Assembly: GCA_031274465.1 (NCBI GenBank)
Contig: JAISQC010000008.1
Coordinates: 1-24,467, forward strand
From: Synergistaceae bacterium
GTDB lineage: Bacteria; Synergistota; Synergistia; Synergistales; Synergistaceae
Length of the DNA: 24,467 nucleotides
Direction of reading: 5' to 3'
Shown: positions 13,976 to 21,204 of the stretch, piece by piece
Layout of the letters: each line of letters starts with the position of its first letter
Numbering within the stretch: the first letter of the stretch is position 1
Notes under the pieces: generated by a model
The model's database searches: none
Told to the model about the DNA's origin: nothing
The model's input: only the letters and a program-made list of their open reading frames with translations
Position numbers and translations under genes: made by a program

Positions 13976-16305
13976 CGAGTCCCCTTCCCCGCCAAGGCTA
14001 GGCTGAACACCTCGTCCACGTTGGAGACGAAGGTGAACGTCATGCCGACCCTCGCCCACTCTGCGAGCTCGTCCACATCCACGCTGTTTTCCTTTGGCAG
14101 TATCACAGAGGTGATGCCGTTGCGCTTCGCCGCCAGCACCTTTTCCCGCACCCCCCCTATCGGGAGCACGGTCCCGCGCAGGGTTATCTCGCCCGTCATC
14201 GCTATCCTGGAATTTATCGGGCGCTCGCTCAGCGCCGAGAGCATCGACAGCGCCAATGTAACCCCTGCGGAGGGCCCGTCCTTCGGTATGGCGCCCTCGG
14301 GGACGTGCACGTGGATGTCCGTCTTTTCCCACTCGATCTTAGTCAGCCGGTATTTCGCGGAGCAGGACCGCAGATAGCCCAGCGCCGCCTGAGCCGATTC
14401 CTGCATTATGTCCCCCAGGTTGCCGGTGAATATCACCTTGCCGGTTCCCTTCATTATAGCAGTCTCTATCACGAGCACGTCGCCTCCGGCCTCGGTCCAT
14501 GCAAGCCCCATCGCCGCGCCTACCGAGTCTTTTCTCGGAAGCCTCGCCTCGTGCAGCTTGGGGGCGCCCAGATAGCCCTTCAGCGACGACATGGAGACGG
14601 ACACGCTCTTCGGGCTTTTCTTCCCGCCCTCCGACTCGTTTACTATTTTAGCGGCGATCTTGCGCGCGACGCGCGACAATTGCCTGTCGAGGCCCCTGAC
14701 CCCGGCTTCCCTCGTGTATTCCGATATTATTTTGTTCAATGTCCTGTCCGAGATTTTCACGTTGAATTTATTCAGGCCGTTTTCTTTAAGCACTTTCGGC
14801 AACAGATGCCTAGTCGCGATATGCAGCTTCTCCTCCGCGACGTAGCCCGGTATGGAGATGGTCTCCATCCTGTCGAGCAGGGGGCGCGGGATCGTGTGGG
14901 TGACGTTGGCCGTCGTTATGAACATGACCTGGCTGAGATCGAAGGCCACTTCGAGGAAATGGTCGGTGAAATCGCGGTTCTGTTCGGGATCGAGGACCTC
15001 GAGCAGCGCGGACGACGGGTCCCCCCTGAAATCCGTGCCTACCTTGTCGATCTCGTCCATGAGCATGACCGGGTTTCTAACCCCGGCCTGCTTGAGTTTT
15101 TGAATTATCCTGCCCGGCAGAGAGCCTATATACGTCCTTCGGTGTCCGCGTATCTCGGCTTCGTCCCTCATGCCGCCTAGCGAGAAGTTGACGAATTTCC
15201 GATTCAGGGCGCGGGCTATGGACTTTCCGAGCGACGTCTTCCCGACGCCCGGCGGCCCAACAAAGCACAGCACCTGCCCTCTGCGCTCCTCGGTGCCTTT
15301 GAGCCGCTGCACCGCCAGAAACTCGAGTATGCGCTCCTTTACCTCGTCGAGGCCGTAATGGTCCTCGTCCAAGACCGACTTGGCGATCCCGATGTCGAGC
15401 CTGTCCTGCGATTTTTTCCTCCACGGCACGTCCACGAGCCATTCGATGTACGTCCGCGACACGGTCGCCTCCGCAGACATCGACGGCATTTTTACCAGAC
15501 GCCCCAGTTCGGCAACGGCCCTTTTCTCGACGTCCTTCGGCATCCTCGCTTTTTTGATCTTCGCGAAAAGCTCGTCTTGCTCGTTGGTAGCGTCAGGCTG
15601 CCCCAGCTCCGCCTGTATCGCCTTGAGCTGCTCCTTAAGGTAATACTCCTTGTTGTTGCGCTCGATCTCACGCCTGACCCTGTCGTGTATCGAGTGCTCC
15701 ATCTCCAGAAGCTCCGTCTCGCGCATCAATATGCGCAGCAAGCGCTCCATGCGGTCTTCGGGGTTGATTATCTCGAGGAGCTCCTGCCGCTCGGAGAGCT
15801 TCACCTGCACGTGGGAGGCTATGATGTCCGCGAAGAGAAACGGGTCCTCGACGCCGGAGAGCGAAAACGCTATCTCTATCGGAAGTTTCGGGTGGAGGTT
15901 CACATATCGCTCGAACTGCTCCAGGACCGCGCGCCTCAAAGGCTCGGAGCGGGGCGACGGGTTGTCCTCGCACGTCACCTGGACGACGTCCGCCGCGAGG
16001 TAGTCCCCCGCGTTCATGTACTCGTTCGCGCGCGCCCTGGAAGTCCCCTCTATCAACACCTTCGTGGAGGCGTCGGGCAAGCGGACCATCTGGATGACCC
16101 GGCACATCGTCCCCATTGTATAAAGCTCTTCCGGCGCCGGATCCTCGGACGCGTTGTCTTTTTGGGCCACCACCAGCAGGTTCTTGTCGCTTATCGAGGC
16201 CTCCTCGATGCTTTTCAGGGAGCGCGGGCGCCCGACGAAAAGAGGCGCTATCACGCCGGGGAAGATTACGACGTCTCGAACCGGCAGAACAGGGACGATC
16301 GGCAT
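13972..16305 (-). CDS. lon: ATP-dependent protease Lon (LonA type)
   Basis: A 777-aa cytoplasmic AAA+ protease that degrades damaged and regulatory proteins. It has the N-terminal LAN substrate domain (from PVLPVRDVVIFPG), a coiled coil (about 185-260), Walker A GPPGVGKTS (about 349), Walker B VMLMDEIDK, and the S16 domain. In the S16 domain, S679 in KDGPSAGVT and K722 in GGVREKVLAAK fall at the same numbers as in E. coli Lon. The ATG at 16305 shares one base with the clpX TGA (TGATG) and has GGGAGG seven bases upstream. A TTG one codon earlier is possible but spaced worse. Together with the Lon-like protease at 2262-4778, this genome has at least two S16 proteases. Confidence 0.97.
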   Translation of the reverse strand: MPIVPVLPVRDVVIFPGVIAPLFVGRPRSLKSIEEASISDKNLLVVAQKDNASEDPAPEELYTMGTMCRVIQMVRLPDASTKVLIEGTSRARANEYMNAGDYLAADVVQVTCEDNPSPRSEPLRRAVLEQFERYVNLHPKLPIEIAFSLSGVEDPFLFADIIASHVQVKLSERQELLEIINPEDRMERLLRILMRETELLEMEHSIHDRVRREIERNNKEYYLKEQLKAIQAELGQPDATNEQDELFAKIKKARMPKDVEKRAVAELGRLVKMPSMSAEATVSRTYIEWLVDVPWRKKSQDRLDIGIAKSVLDEDHYGLDEVKERILEFLAVQRLKGTEERRGQVLCFVGPPGVGKTSLGKSIARALNRKFVNFSLGGMRDEAEIRGHRRTYIGSLPGRIIQKLKQAGVRNPVMLMDEIDKVGTDFRGDPSSALLEVLDPEQNRDFTDHFLEVAFDLSQVMFITTANVTHTIPRPLLDRMETISIPGYVAEEKLHIATRHLLPKVLKENGLNKFNVKISDRTLNKIISEYTREAGVRGLDRQLSRVARKIAAKIVNESEGGKKSPKSVSVSMSSLKGYLGAPKLHEARLPRKDSVGAAMGLAWTEAGGDVLVIETAIMKGTGKVIFTGNLGDIMQESAQAALGYLRSCSAKYRLTKIEWEKTDIHVHVPEGAIPKDGPSAGVTLALSMLSALSERPINSRIAMTGEITLRGTVLPIGGVREKVLAAKRNGITSVILPKENSVDVDELAEWARVGMTFTFVSNVDEVFSLALAGKGTR

Positions 16306-17591
16306 CAAGCGACCTCCCTGGATGTGCGCTCGGCCACCTCGGGCTCGCCGATTCCGTTGATGAAGCCCTCTGTTATGGTTATCCTGCCTATCCTGGCGCT
16401 TCGCGCCGGCAGGTCGAACATCATGTCTATCATCGAGTTCTCGAGGACGCTGCGCAGACCGCGCGCCCCGGTTTTTTGGGCCATAGTGAGCTTGGCGATG
16501 GCGTCGAGCGCCCCGTCCGTGAAAACGAGCTCGACGTCTTCGAGGGAGAATATCCTCTGATACTGCTTCGTGATGGCGTTTTTCGGCTCGTGCAGTATCC
16601 GCACCAAAGTGCCGTGGTCGAGCGAATCCATGGGGACGAGCACCGGAAGGCGGCCTACGAACTCCGGGATGAACCCGTAGGACGTCAGGTCGGTTGGCTG
16701 TATCTCTTTCAGTACGTCCCTGTCCTCCGAGGCGGAGTTGCTCACCAGCTCGCCGCCGAAGCCTATGGTCTTTTTGTTCACCCGGCGCGCTATTATCCCA
16801 TCGAGGCCGTCGAATGCCCCCCCGCAGATGAAAAGGATGTTTTTGGTGTCTATCTGGACAAAATCCTGATTGGGGTGCTTGCGGCCGCCTTTCGGCGGCA
16901 CGTTCGACACGGTCCCTTCCAGTATGCGCAACAGCGCCTGCTGGACCCCCTCGCCCGACACGTCCCTCGTGATGGACTGGGATTCCGATTTGCGGGATAT
17001 CTTGTCTATCTCATCGACGTAGATTATGCCGTGTTCGGCAGCCTTGACGTCATATTCGGCGGCCTGAAGGAGGCGGACCAGGATGTTTTCGACGTCCTCC
17101 CCCACGTACCCGGCCTCGGTCAGCGTCGTGGCGTCCGCCATCGCGAACGGGACTTTCAGGTAGTTCGCGAGGCTCTGCGCGAGGAGCGTCTTCCCGCATC
17201 CGGTAGGCCCCAGCAGGAGCACGTTGTTCTTAGGCAGCTCGACGTCGTCCTTCCCAGGGGATGAGAGCGAGCGAATCCGCTGATAGTGGTTGTAAACGGC
17301 CACGGAGAGGACTTTTTTCGCCCTCGTCTGACCGACTACGTACTTGTCGAGATAATCCTTTATATCTTGCGGCTTCGGAAGCTTCTCTCGGGATGTCGGA
17401 AGAGTCTCCGCCGGTGGGCGCGGGACTTCCATCTCGTCGCGTATTATCATGTTGCAGAGCTGAACGCAGTCGGTGCATATATACGCGCTGGAACCAGCTA
17501 TGAGCTTGGGGACTTCGTCCTGGCTCTTTCCGCAGAAAGAGCAGCGAACCTTCCTCTTGCGCCCGTCGCCGTTGTTGTCATAAGGAAACAT
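16305..17591 (-). CDS. clpX: ATP-dependent Clp protease ATP-binding subunit ClpX
   Basis: A 428-aa AAA+ unfoldase that feeds substrates to ClpP. The N-terminal zinc domain has C17, C20, C39 and C42. Walker A is GPTGCGKTLL, the GYVGEDVE pore-1 loop and the RKH pore loop (PKGGRKH) are present, Walker B is IIYVDEIDK, and the IGF tripeptide that docks into ClpP is in KKTIGFGGE. The ATG at 17591 is preceded by GGAGG at seven bases. A TTG two codons earlier is less well placed. It lies 30 bases after clpP and its stop overlaps the lon start. The clpP-clpX-lon order indicates co-production of the protease and its partner. Confidence 0.97.
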   Translation of the reverse strand: MFPYDNNGDGRKRKVRCSFCGKSQDEVPKLIAGSSAYICTDCVQLCNMIIRDEMEVPRPPAETLPTSREKLPKPQDIKDYLDKYVVGQTRAKKVLSVAVYNHYQRIRSLSSPGKDDVELPKNNVLLLGPTGCGKTLLAQSLANYLKVPFAMADATTLTEAGYVGEDVENILVRLLQAAEYDVKAAEHGIIYVDEIDKISRKSESQSITRDVSGEGVQQALLRILEGTVSNVPPKGGRKHPNQDFVQIDTKNILFICGGAFDGLDGIIARRVNKKTIGFGGELVSNSASEDRDVLKEIQPTDLTSYGFIPEFVGRLPVLVPMDSLDHGTLVRILHEPKNAITKQYQRIFSLEDVELVFTDGALDAIAKLTMAQKTGARGLRSVLENSMIDMMFDLPARSARIGRITITEGFINGIGEPEVAERTSREVA

Positions 17592-17621
17592 CGTCAATCC
17601 TCCTTCCAGCAGGACACGAGG

Positions 17622-18230
17622 CTATCTCTTTCGGATCACTTTGTCGACCAGCCCGTATTCAACGGCTTCTTCTGGCGACATGAAAAAATCGCGGTCCGTA
17701 TCGCGCTCTATCCTGTCCATCGGCTGGCCCGTGTGATGCGCCAGAATTTCGTTCAGCATTTGCCTCGTCCTCAAAATTTCATCCGCCTGAATCTTTATGT
17801 CGACCGCCTGCCCTCTCGAGCCGCCGGTCGGCTGGTGGATCATCACCCGGGCGTTTGGCAGGGCTATGCGTTTGCCCTTGTCCCCTCCGGCAAGCAAGAC
17901 GGCGCCCATGCTGGCGGCCTGCCCGGTGCAGATCGTGGACACGGGGCATTTTATGTACTGCATCGTGTCGTATATGGCGAGCCCCGACGTCACGACCCCG
18001 CCCGGGCTGTTGATGTAGAGGAACACGTCCCTGTCCGGGTCCTCGCTCTCCAGAAAGAGCAGCTGCGCTATCACGAGGTTCGCCATGCCGTCCTCTATCT
18101 CGGATCCGATGAATATTATCCTGTCCTTGAGCAGCCTGCTGTATATGTCGTACGATCTCTCGCCACGCCCCGTCTGTTCGACTACGATGGGCACGAGGTA
18201 CGACGCCGGGCTCATTCTCTCCTCGGTCAT
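17622..18230 (-). CDS. clpP: ATP-dependent Clp protease proteolytic subunit ClpP
   Basis: A 202-aa serine peptidase that forms the tetradecameric ClpP chamber. The triad is S107 (in GQAASMGA), H132 (MIHQP) and D181 (DTDRDFF), all offset by four from the E. coli precursor S111/H136/D185. INSPGG is the family's oxyanion/strand motif. A short N-terminal part (SYLVPIVVEQ) may be the processed propeptide/axial loop. The start overlaps the tig stop as ATGA, so translation is coupled to trigger factor. clpX follows directly and carries the matching IGF loop. Confidence 0.97.
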   Translation of the reverse strand: MTEERMSPASYLVPIVVEQTGRGERSYDIYSRLLKDRIIFIGSEIEDGMANLVIAQLLFLESEDPDRDVFLYINSPGGVVTSGLAIYDTMQYIKCPVSTICTGQAASMGAVLLAGGDKGKRIALPNARVMIHQPTGGSRGQAVDIKIQADEILRTRQMLNEILAHHTGQPMDRIERDTDRDFFMSPEEAVEYGLVDKVIRKR

Positions 18231-19660
18231 GATGACGCACCCGGCGCTTCCGCCTCGGCAAGCCCGTGATCTTCGACGCAGTTATCGTGGCCTTCGTGAT
18301 CATGGCCTTCATGTTCGTGGCCGTCCTCATGCACGTGCTCCGGAGGCGACGTCTCCGTCACCTGCACCAGCGACGCGAGATGCTTCATCGTGTTCCTGCT
18401 CCTCACCCTCATGGCAAGTGCGGCGAACTCCTGCTGGTTCTTGCCGATCCGGTCGGCGAGCTCCTGGGGGTTGACCCTCATCCCCGCAGCCACTCTGATT
18501 ATCTCCTCGTTGATCTCGTCGGACGTGAAGGTTATGTCGTCCCTCTCCGCGAGTGCGTCGAGAACCAGCGAGTTCCGGACGATCTCTTCGGCGTGTTTTT
18601 TGAGGTTGCCGTCGAATTCCTCGACGCTCAGGCTGTTGTTCTTCAAATAGTCGTCGAGCGACTGCTTCAGATCCTGCCGAAGCCTGCCGTCCTGGTCCCG
18701 GCGCATGGAGAGGTACTGCCTCTCTATCATGCTCTCCGGTATGTCAACCTCCGCGGCCTCCGCAAGGGCTTTCAGCGCCGACTCCTGCAGGGTGGCTTCG
18801 CTTCGCGTCGCGGCGTTTTCCTCGAGCTGCTTTCTTAGCTCGTTTTTCAGCTCTCCGACGCTCTGATACTTGCTGCGGGATATCTCGGATATGGATTCGT
18901 CTGTAGCCTCCGGCACGACCCTTTTCATGAAGTTGAGTATCTCAAGCTCGTAGCGAACCGTTTTGCCGGCCATCCTTGGATCGGGGTAGTCGTCTTCCAG
19001 CTTTATGTCGAAAGACAGCTCCTCGGCCGGTTTGTGCCCGATGATAGCCTCAGCGATGTCCTTCCTCACGCTGGCTAGGAAGATCGTGTTTTTTTTGCCC
19101 TCCTCCAGCTCCTTCAACTCCCCGTCCTTCTGAACCGAATACGTGGAATAGAGCGCTTCGACGATATCGTCCGGTTCCGCCGGGCGGTCGTCCGAGACCG
19201 GCTCGAGGCGGGCGTTTGACTCCAAAACCTGCCGCAGCCCCTCCTCCACTTCGCCGTCGTTTACGGAATAGACTACTTTTTCAGCGGCAAGCGACGGTAT
19301 GTCGGGAAGCACCACTTCGGGGCGCACCTCGAACGTAAATTCGATGTCCAGCGGAAGCCCCTCGGACAGATTTCCAAGCTTTAATTTCGGCTCGGTTATG
19401 AGGCTGAGGTCGTATTCTGCCACGACGTTCTCGATGGCCTGGCTTGCAAGGCGCTCGATCGCCTCCCTGTAGATGGAACCCTTGCCGAGGTAGAGCTCCA
19501 GGGTTTTTCTCGGGACGCGCCCCTTGCGAAAGCCTTTTATATTCGCCTTGCTCGACAGATCGCGCACGGTCCTGCCGACCGCGCCGTCGACCTCGCCCGC
19601 CTCGTATTCTGCTTTGACAACTATAACGTTTTTTTCCTGGGAGAGTATCTCCGACTTCAA
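18227..19660 (-). CDS. tig: Trigger factor with His-rich C-terminal tail
   Basis: A ribosome-bound chaperone and peptidyl-prolyl isomerase acting on nascent chains. The ribosome-docking signature GFRKGRVP is at residues 43-50. A degenerate FKBP-type domain covers about 155-245, and the helical C-terminal chaperone arms follow. 477 aa is longer than the usual ~430. The excess is a tail in which residues 442-465 contain eight His and one Cys, mixed with Glu/Asp/Gly (HVHEDGHEHEGHDHEG and onward). Such tails bind Ni/Zn in SlyD-type FKBPs; the same role here is inference. The start is TTG, eight bases after AAAGGAG, since no ATG fits. It heads the tig-clpP-clpX-lon operon and its stop overlaps clpP. 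Confidence 0.95.
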   Translation of the reverse strand: MKSEILSQEKNVIVVKAEYEAGEVDGAVGRTVRDLSSKANIKGFRKGRVPRKTLELYLGKGSIYREAIERLASQAIENVVAEYDLSLITEPKLKLGNLSEGLPLDIEFTFEVRPEVVLPDIPSLAAEKVVYSVNDGEVEEGLRQVLESNARLEPVSDDRPAEPDDIVEALYSTYSVQKDGELKELEEGKKNTIFLASVRKDIAEAIIGHKPAEELSFDIKLEDDYPDPRMAGKTVRYELEILNFMKRVVPEATDESISEISRSKYQSVGELKNELRKQLEENAATRSEATLQESALKALAEAAEVDIPESMIERQYLSMRRDQDGRLRQDLKQSLDDYLKNNSLSVEEFDGNLKKHAEEIVRNSLVLDALAERDDITFTSDEINEEIIRVAAGMRVNPQELADRIGKNQQEFAALAMRVRSRNTMKHLASLVQVTETSPPEHVHEDGHEHEGHDHEGHDNCVEDHGLAEAEAPGASS

Positions 19661-19706
19661 ACGCTACAACTCCTTTCGGGCTACCAATTCACACACTAAC
19701 CCTTCT

Positions 19707-19715
19707 ATTCTATCA
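19707..19715 (-). promoter_or_regulatory. Candidate tig operon promoter (extended -10)
   Basis: TGATAGAAT reads as an extended -10 (TG-N-TAGAAT) about 47 bases before the tig start, directly after the upstream gene's terminator. The -35 would fall inside the terminator stem and is not convincing. This is the only place for a promoter downstream of the terminator. Confidence 0.35.
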
Positions 19716-19747
19716 ACAAAAGCAAATCCCGTCCATACGGACGGGAT
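19713..19747 (-). terminator. Rho-independent terminator of the 102-aa gene
   Basis: A 9-bp perfect stem ATCCCGTCC/GGACGGGAT (19747-19726) with a 4-base loop is followed on the minus strand by TTTGCTTTTGTTG. It lies 43 bases after the stop of the small gene and separates that gene from tig. Confidence 0.75.
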
Positions 19748-19789
19748 CTTCGCCGTGATTTTTGTCGAGACGCCTCGGTTACGGGGCCG

Positions 19790-20098
19790 TCACACAATCC
19801 AACTGTTGACGCTGGTTACGGCCATCCTTCTGTCATAGTCCGAAAAGACATGCTTAGTATACTCGTACGAGCGGTACGCCATCAGATACGTGAACGACAC
19901 GGGCACGTCCCCCAGCCAGCCTTCGATCTGCCTGTACTGGTACGTGACGTCCATATTCCCCGGCCCCGCGACCGTTACGTCGTTATAGCGACGCGGCGAT
20001 CTCGGCGGGAGAAACTGCCTGTCAACCCCGTAAACGTATGCTGATTGGTGTGCCACATCCTGAACTGCGCCGGATCGCGATACTGATTTGATGTTCAT
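19790..20098 (-). CDS. Unrecognised 102-aa protein, tyrosine-rich
   Basis: I do not recognise a family. The protein is soluble-looking, with no signal peptide or membrane segment. It contains ten tyrosines, most in the second half (VTYQYRQIEG, TYLMAYRSYEYTKH). A basic-proline patch, FLPPRSPRRYND, is followed by a predicted beta-rich middle part. Reasons to believe it is a gene: an ATG with GGAG nine bases upstream, two promoter motifs in front (a TGGACA-N16-TATAAT and a sigma-28-like element), a clean terminator behind, and amino acid use unlike the random GC-rich shadow frames. An in-frame TTG five codons earlier is possible. It is monocistronic and divergent from cheR. The sigma-28-like motif suggests a motility or chemotaxis link, but this is inference. 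Confidence 0.75.
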   Translation of the reverse strand: MNIKSVSRSGAVQDVAHQSAYVYGVDRQFLPPRSPRRYNDVTVAGPGNMDVTYQYRQIEGWLGDVPVSFTYLMAYRSYEYTKHVFSDYDRRMAVTSVNSWIV

Positions 20099-20143
20099 CC
20101 TTGACCACTCCAATTCGTTCCGTCTTGGTCCCTGTCATCATCA

Positions 20144-20171
20144 TTATCGGCCGAAGTCAAAATAAACTTGT
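20144..20171 (-). promoter_or_regulatory. Candidate sigma-28 (FliA/SigD) promoter
   Basis: ACAAGTTT-N12-GCCGATAA on the minus strand compares with the consensus TAAAGTTT-N11-GCCGATAA. The -10 is a perfect 8/8, the -35 is 6/8, and the spacer is one base long. Transcription would begin near 20136, about 38 bases before the ATG of the 102-aa gene. Confidence 0.5.
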
Positions 20172-20178
20172 TACAATT

Positions 20179-20206
20179 ATTATAAGTCGTTTCTCGAATT
20201 TGTCCA
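20179..20206 (-). promoter_or_regulatory. Sigma-70-type promoter for the 102-aa gene
   Basis: TGGACA (5/6 match) is spaced 16 bases from a perfect TATAAT on the minus strand, which would give a leader of about 74 bases. It lies just upstream of the sigma-28-like motif, so the gene may have two promoters. For cheR, on the other strand, only weak hexamers (TTGGCC-N16-TAGTAT, 20243-20270) are visible. Confidence 0.55.
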
Positions 20207-20331
20207 TTGCCGATGGCGCATAAAAGAACAAGGGATATTTCTTTGGCCCATGCTTCAATAAATATAGTATTATGATATTATGGGATCATGGCCTCAAGCG
20301 GACTAAAATACAGCACATTGGAGGTAACAGC

Positions 20332-21147
20332 ATGGCATCGCAGGATTCCGCCATTTACCCGGCGCCGCCCGAATACAACGCTTTCAAAAAAAAGATGCAG
20401 GACCTTACCGGCATAGATCTCGACGCATACAAATACCAGATACACCGCCGCATCCATATGCTGATGCAGAGGTGGGGCGTCAAGTCGTACGACGAATACT
20501 ACAGGACCATAGCGAACAACCCGGACAAACTCCGCGAATTCCTCGACTACCTCACCATAAACGTGACGGAGTTCTTCAGGAACGCTAACAGATGGTGGGA
20601 GCTGAAGGACAAGGTCATCCCCCAGATATATAAAGAGCTCGGGCATCAGAGGATAAAGCTGTGGAGCGCCGCGTGCTCGACGGGCGAGGAGCCCTACTCC
20701 CTCGCCATACTGGCCATCGAATGCAAAGTGGCGACGCCGCAGCCGGTGCTGGCCATCGACATAGACAACGGCGTTCTGGCGAAAGCCCAGGCCGGGGTCT
20801 ATCTGAAGCGGCAGATATCGGGCGCGCCGAGGGAATGGGTGCCGAAATACTTCACCGAAGTGGACGCGAACAGCGTCAAGGTAAAGCAGGAGGTGAAGGA
20901 CAAGGTAAAATTCAAGCACATGGACCTGATAAAGGACAAGTTCGAGACGGGGTTCGACATCATCCTCTGCCGCAACGTCGTGATATATTTCGGGCCGGAG
21001 ACGAAGGCCGCGCTGTACAAAAAATTCCTCGCCGCGCTGCGCCCCGGGGGCTATCTGATGACGGGCGCCACGGAGCAGATATTCGACCACAAGAACCTGG
21101 GCTTCGAGTCGGCCGGGCCGTTCCTCTACCGAAGGCCCCTGAAATAG
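20332..21147 (+). CDS. cheR: Chemotaxis protein methyltransferase CheR
   Basis: A 271-aa enzyme that methylates glutamates of methyl-accepting chemotaxis receptors using S-adenosylmethionine. The N-terminal helical domain carries the basic receptor-binding segment YQIHRRIHMLMQRWG, and NVTEFFRN is the junction motif. The SAM-binding loop is WSAACSTGEEPYSLA, followed by DIDNGVLAKA and the CRNVVIYF motif. Length is normal (E. coli 286). The ATG at 20332 has GGAGG seven bases upstream; the in-frame ATG 20 codons earlier has none. The C-terminal GFxxxxPFLYRR ending is typical. No che, mcp or flagellar gene adjoins it in the window, apart from the possibly linked 102-aa gene. Confidence 0.95.
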   Translation: MASQDSAIYPAPPEYNAFKKKMQDLTGIDLDAYKYQIHRRIHMLMQRWGVKSYDEYYRTIANNPDKLREFLDYLTINVTEFFRNANRWWELKDKVIPQIYKELGHQRIKLWSAACSTGEEPYSLAILAIECKVATPQPVLAIDIDNGVLAKAQAGVYLKRQISGAPREWVPKYFTEVDANSVKVKQEVKDKVKFKHMDLIKDKFETGFDIILCRNVVIYFGPETKAALYKKFLAALRPGGYLMTGATEQIFDHKNLGFESAGPFLYRRPLK

Positions 21148-21204
21148 CGGCGCTCGGCAGGGCGTGCCAAAAGGGCCCCGGCAACCCTCAGTTGCGAATG
21201 CGCC

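Noticed and set aside
13136..14377. Long plus-strand frame opposite valS, engB and lon (413 codons)
   Set aside because: It is antisense to three well-supported genes, has no family motifs and consists of Arg/Val/Leu-rich shadow sequence typical of GC-rich antisense frames.
16116..17264. 382-codon plus-strand frame opposite clpX and lon
   Set aside because: Antisense shadow of clpX; codons mirror the clpX third positions and no ribosome site or motif is present.
21148..21204. Terminator between cheR and the C45 gene
   Set aside because: Only 4-5 bp stems (GGCA/TGCC, GCAAC/GTTGC) without T-runs; too weak to call.
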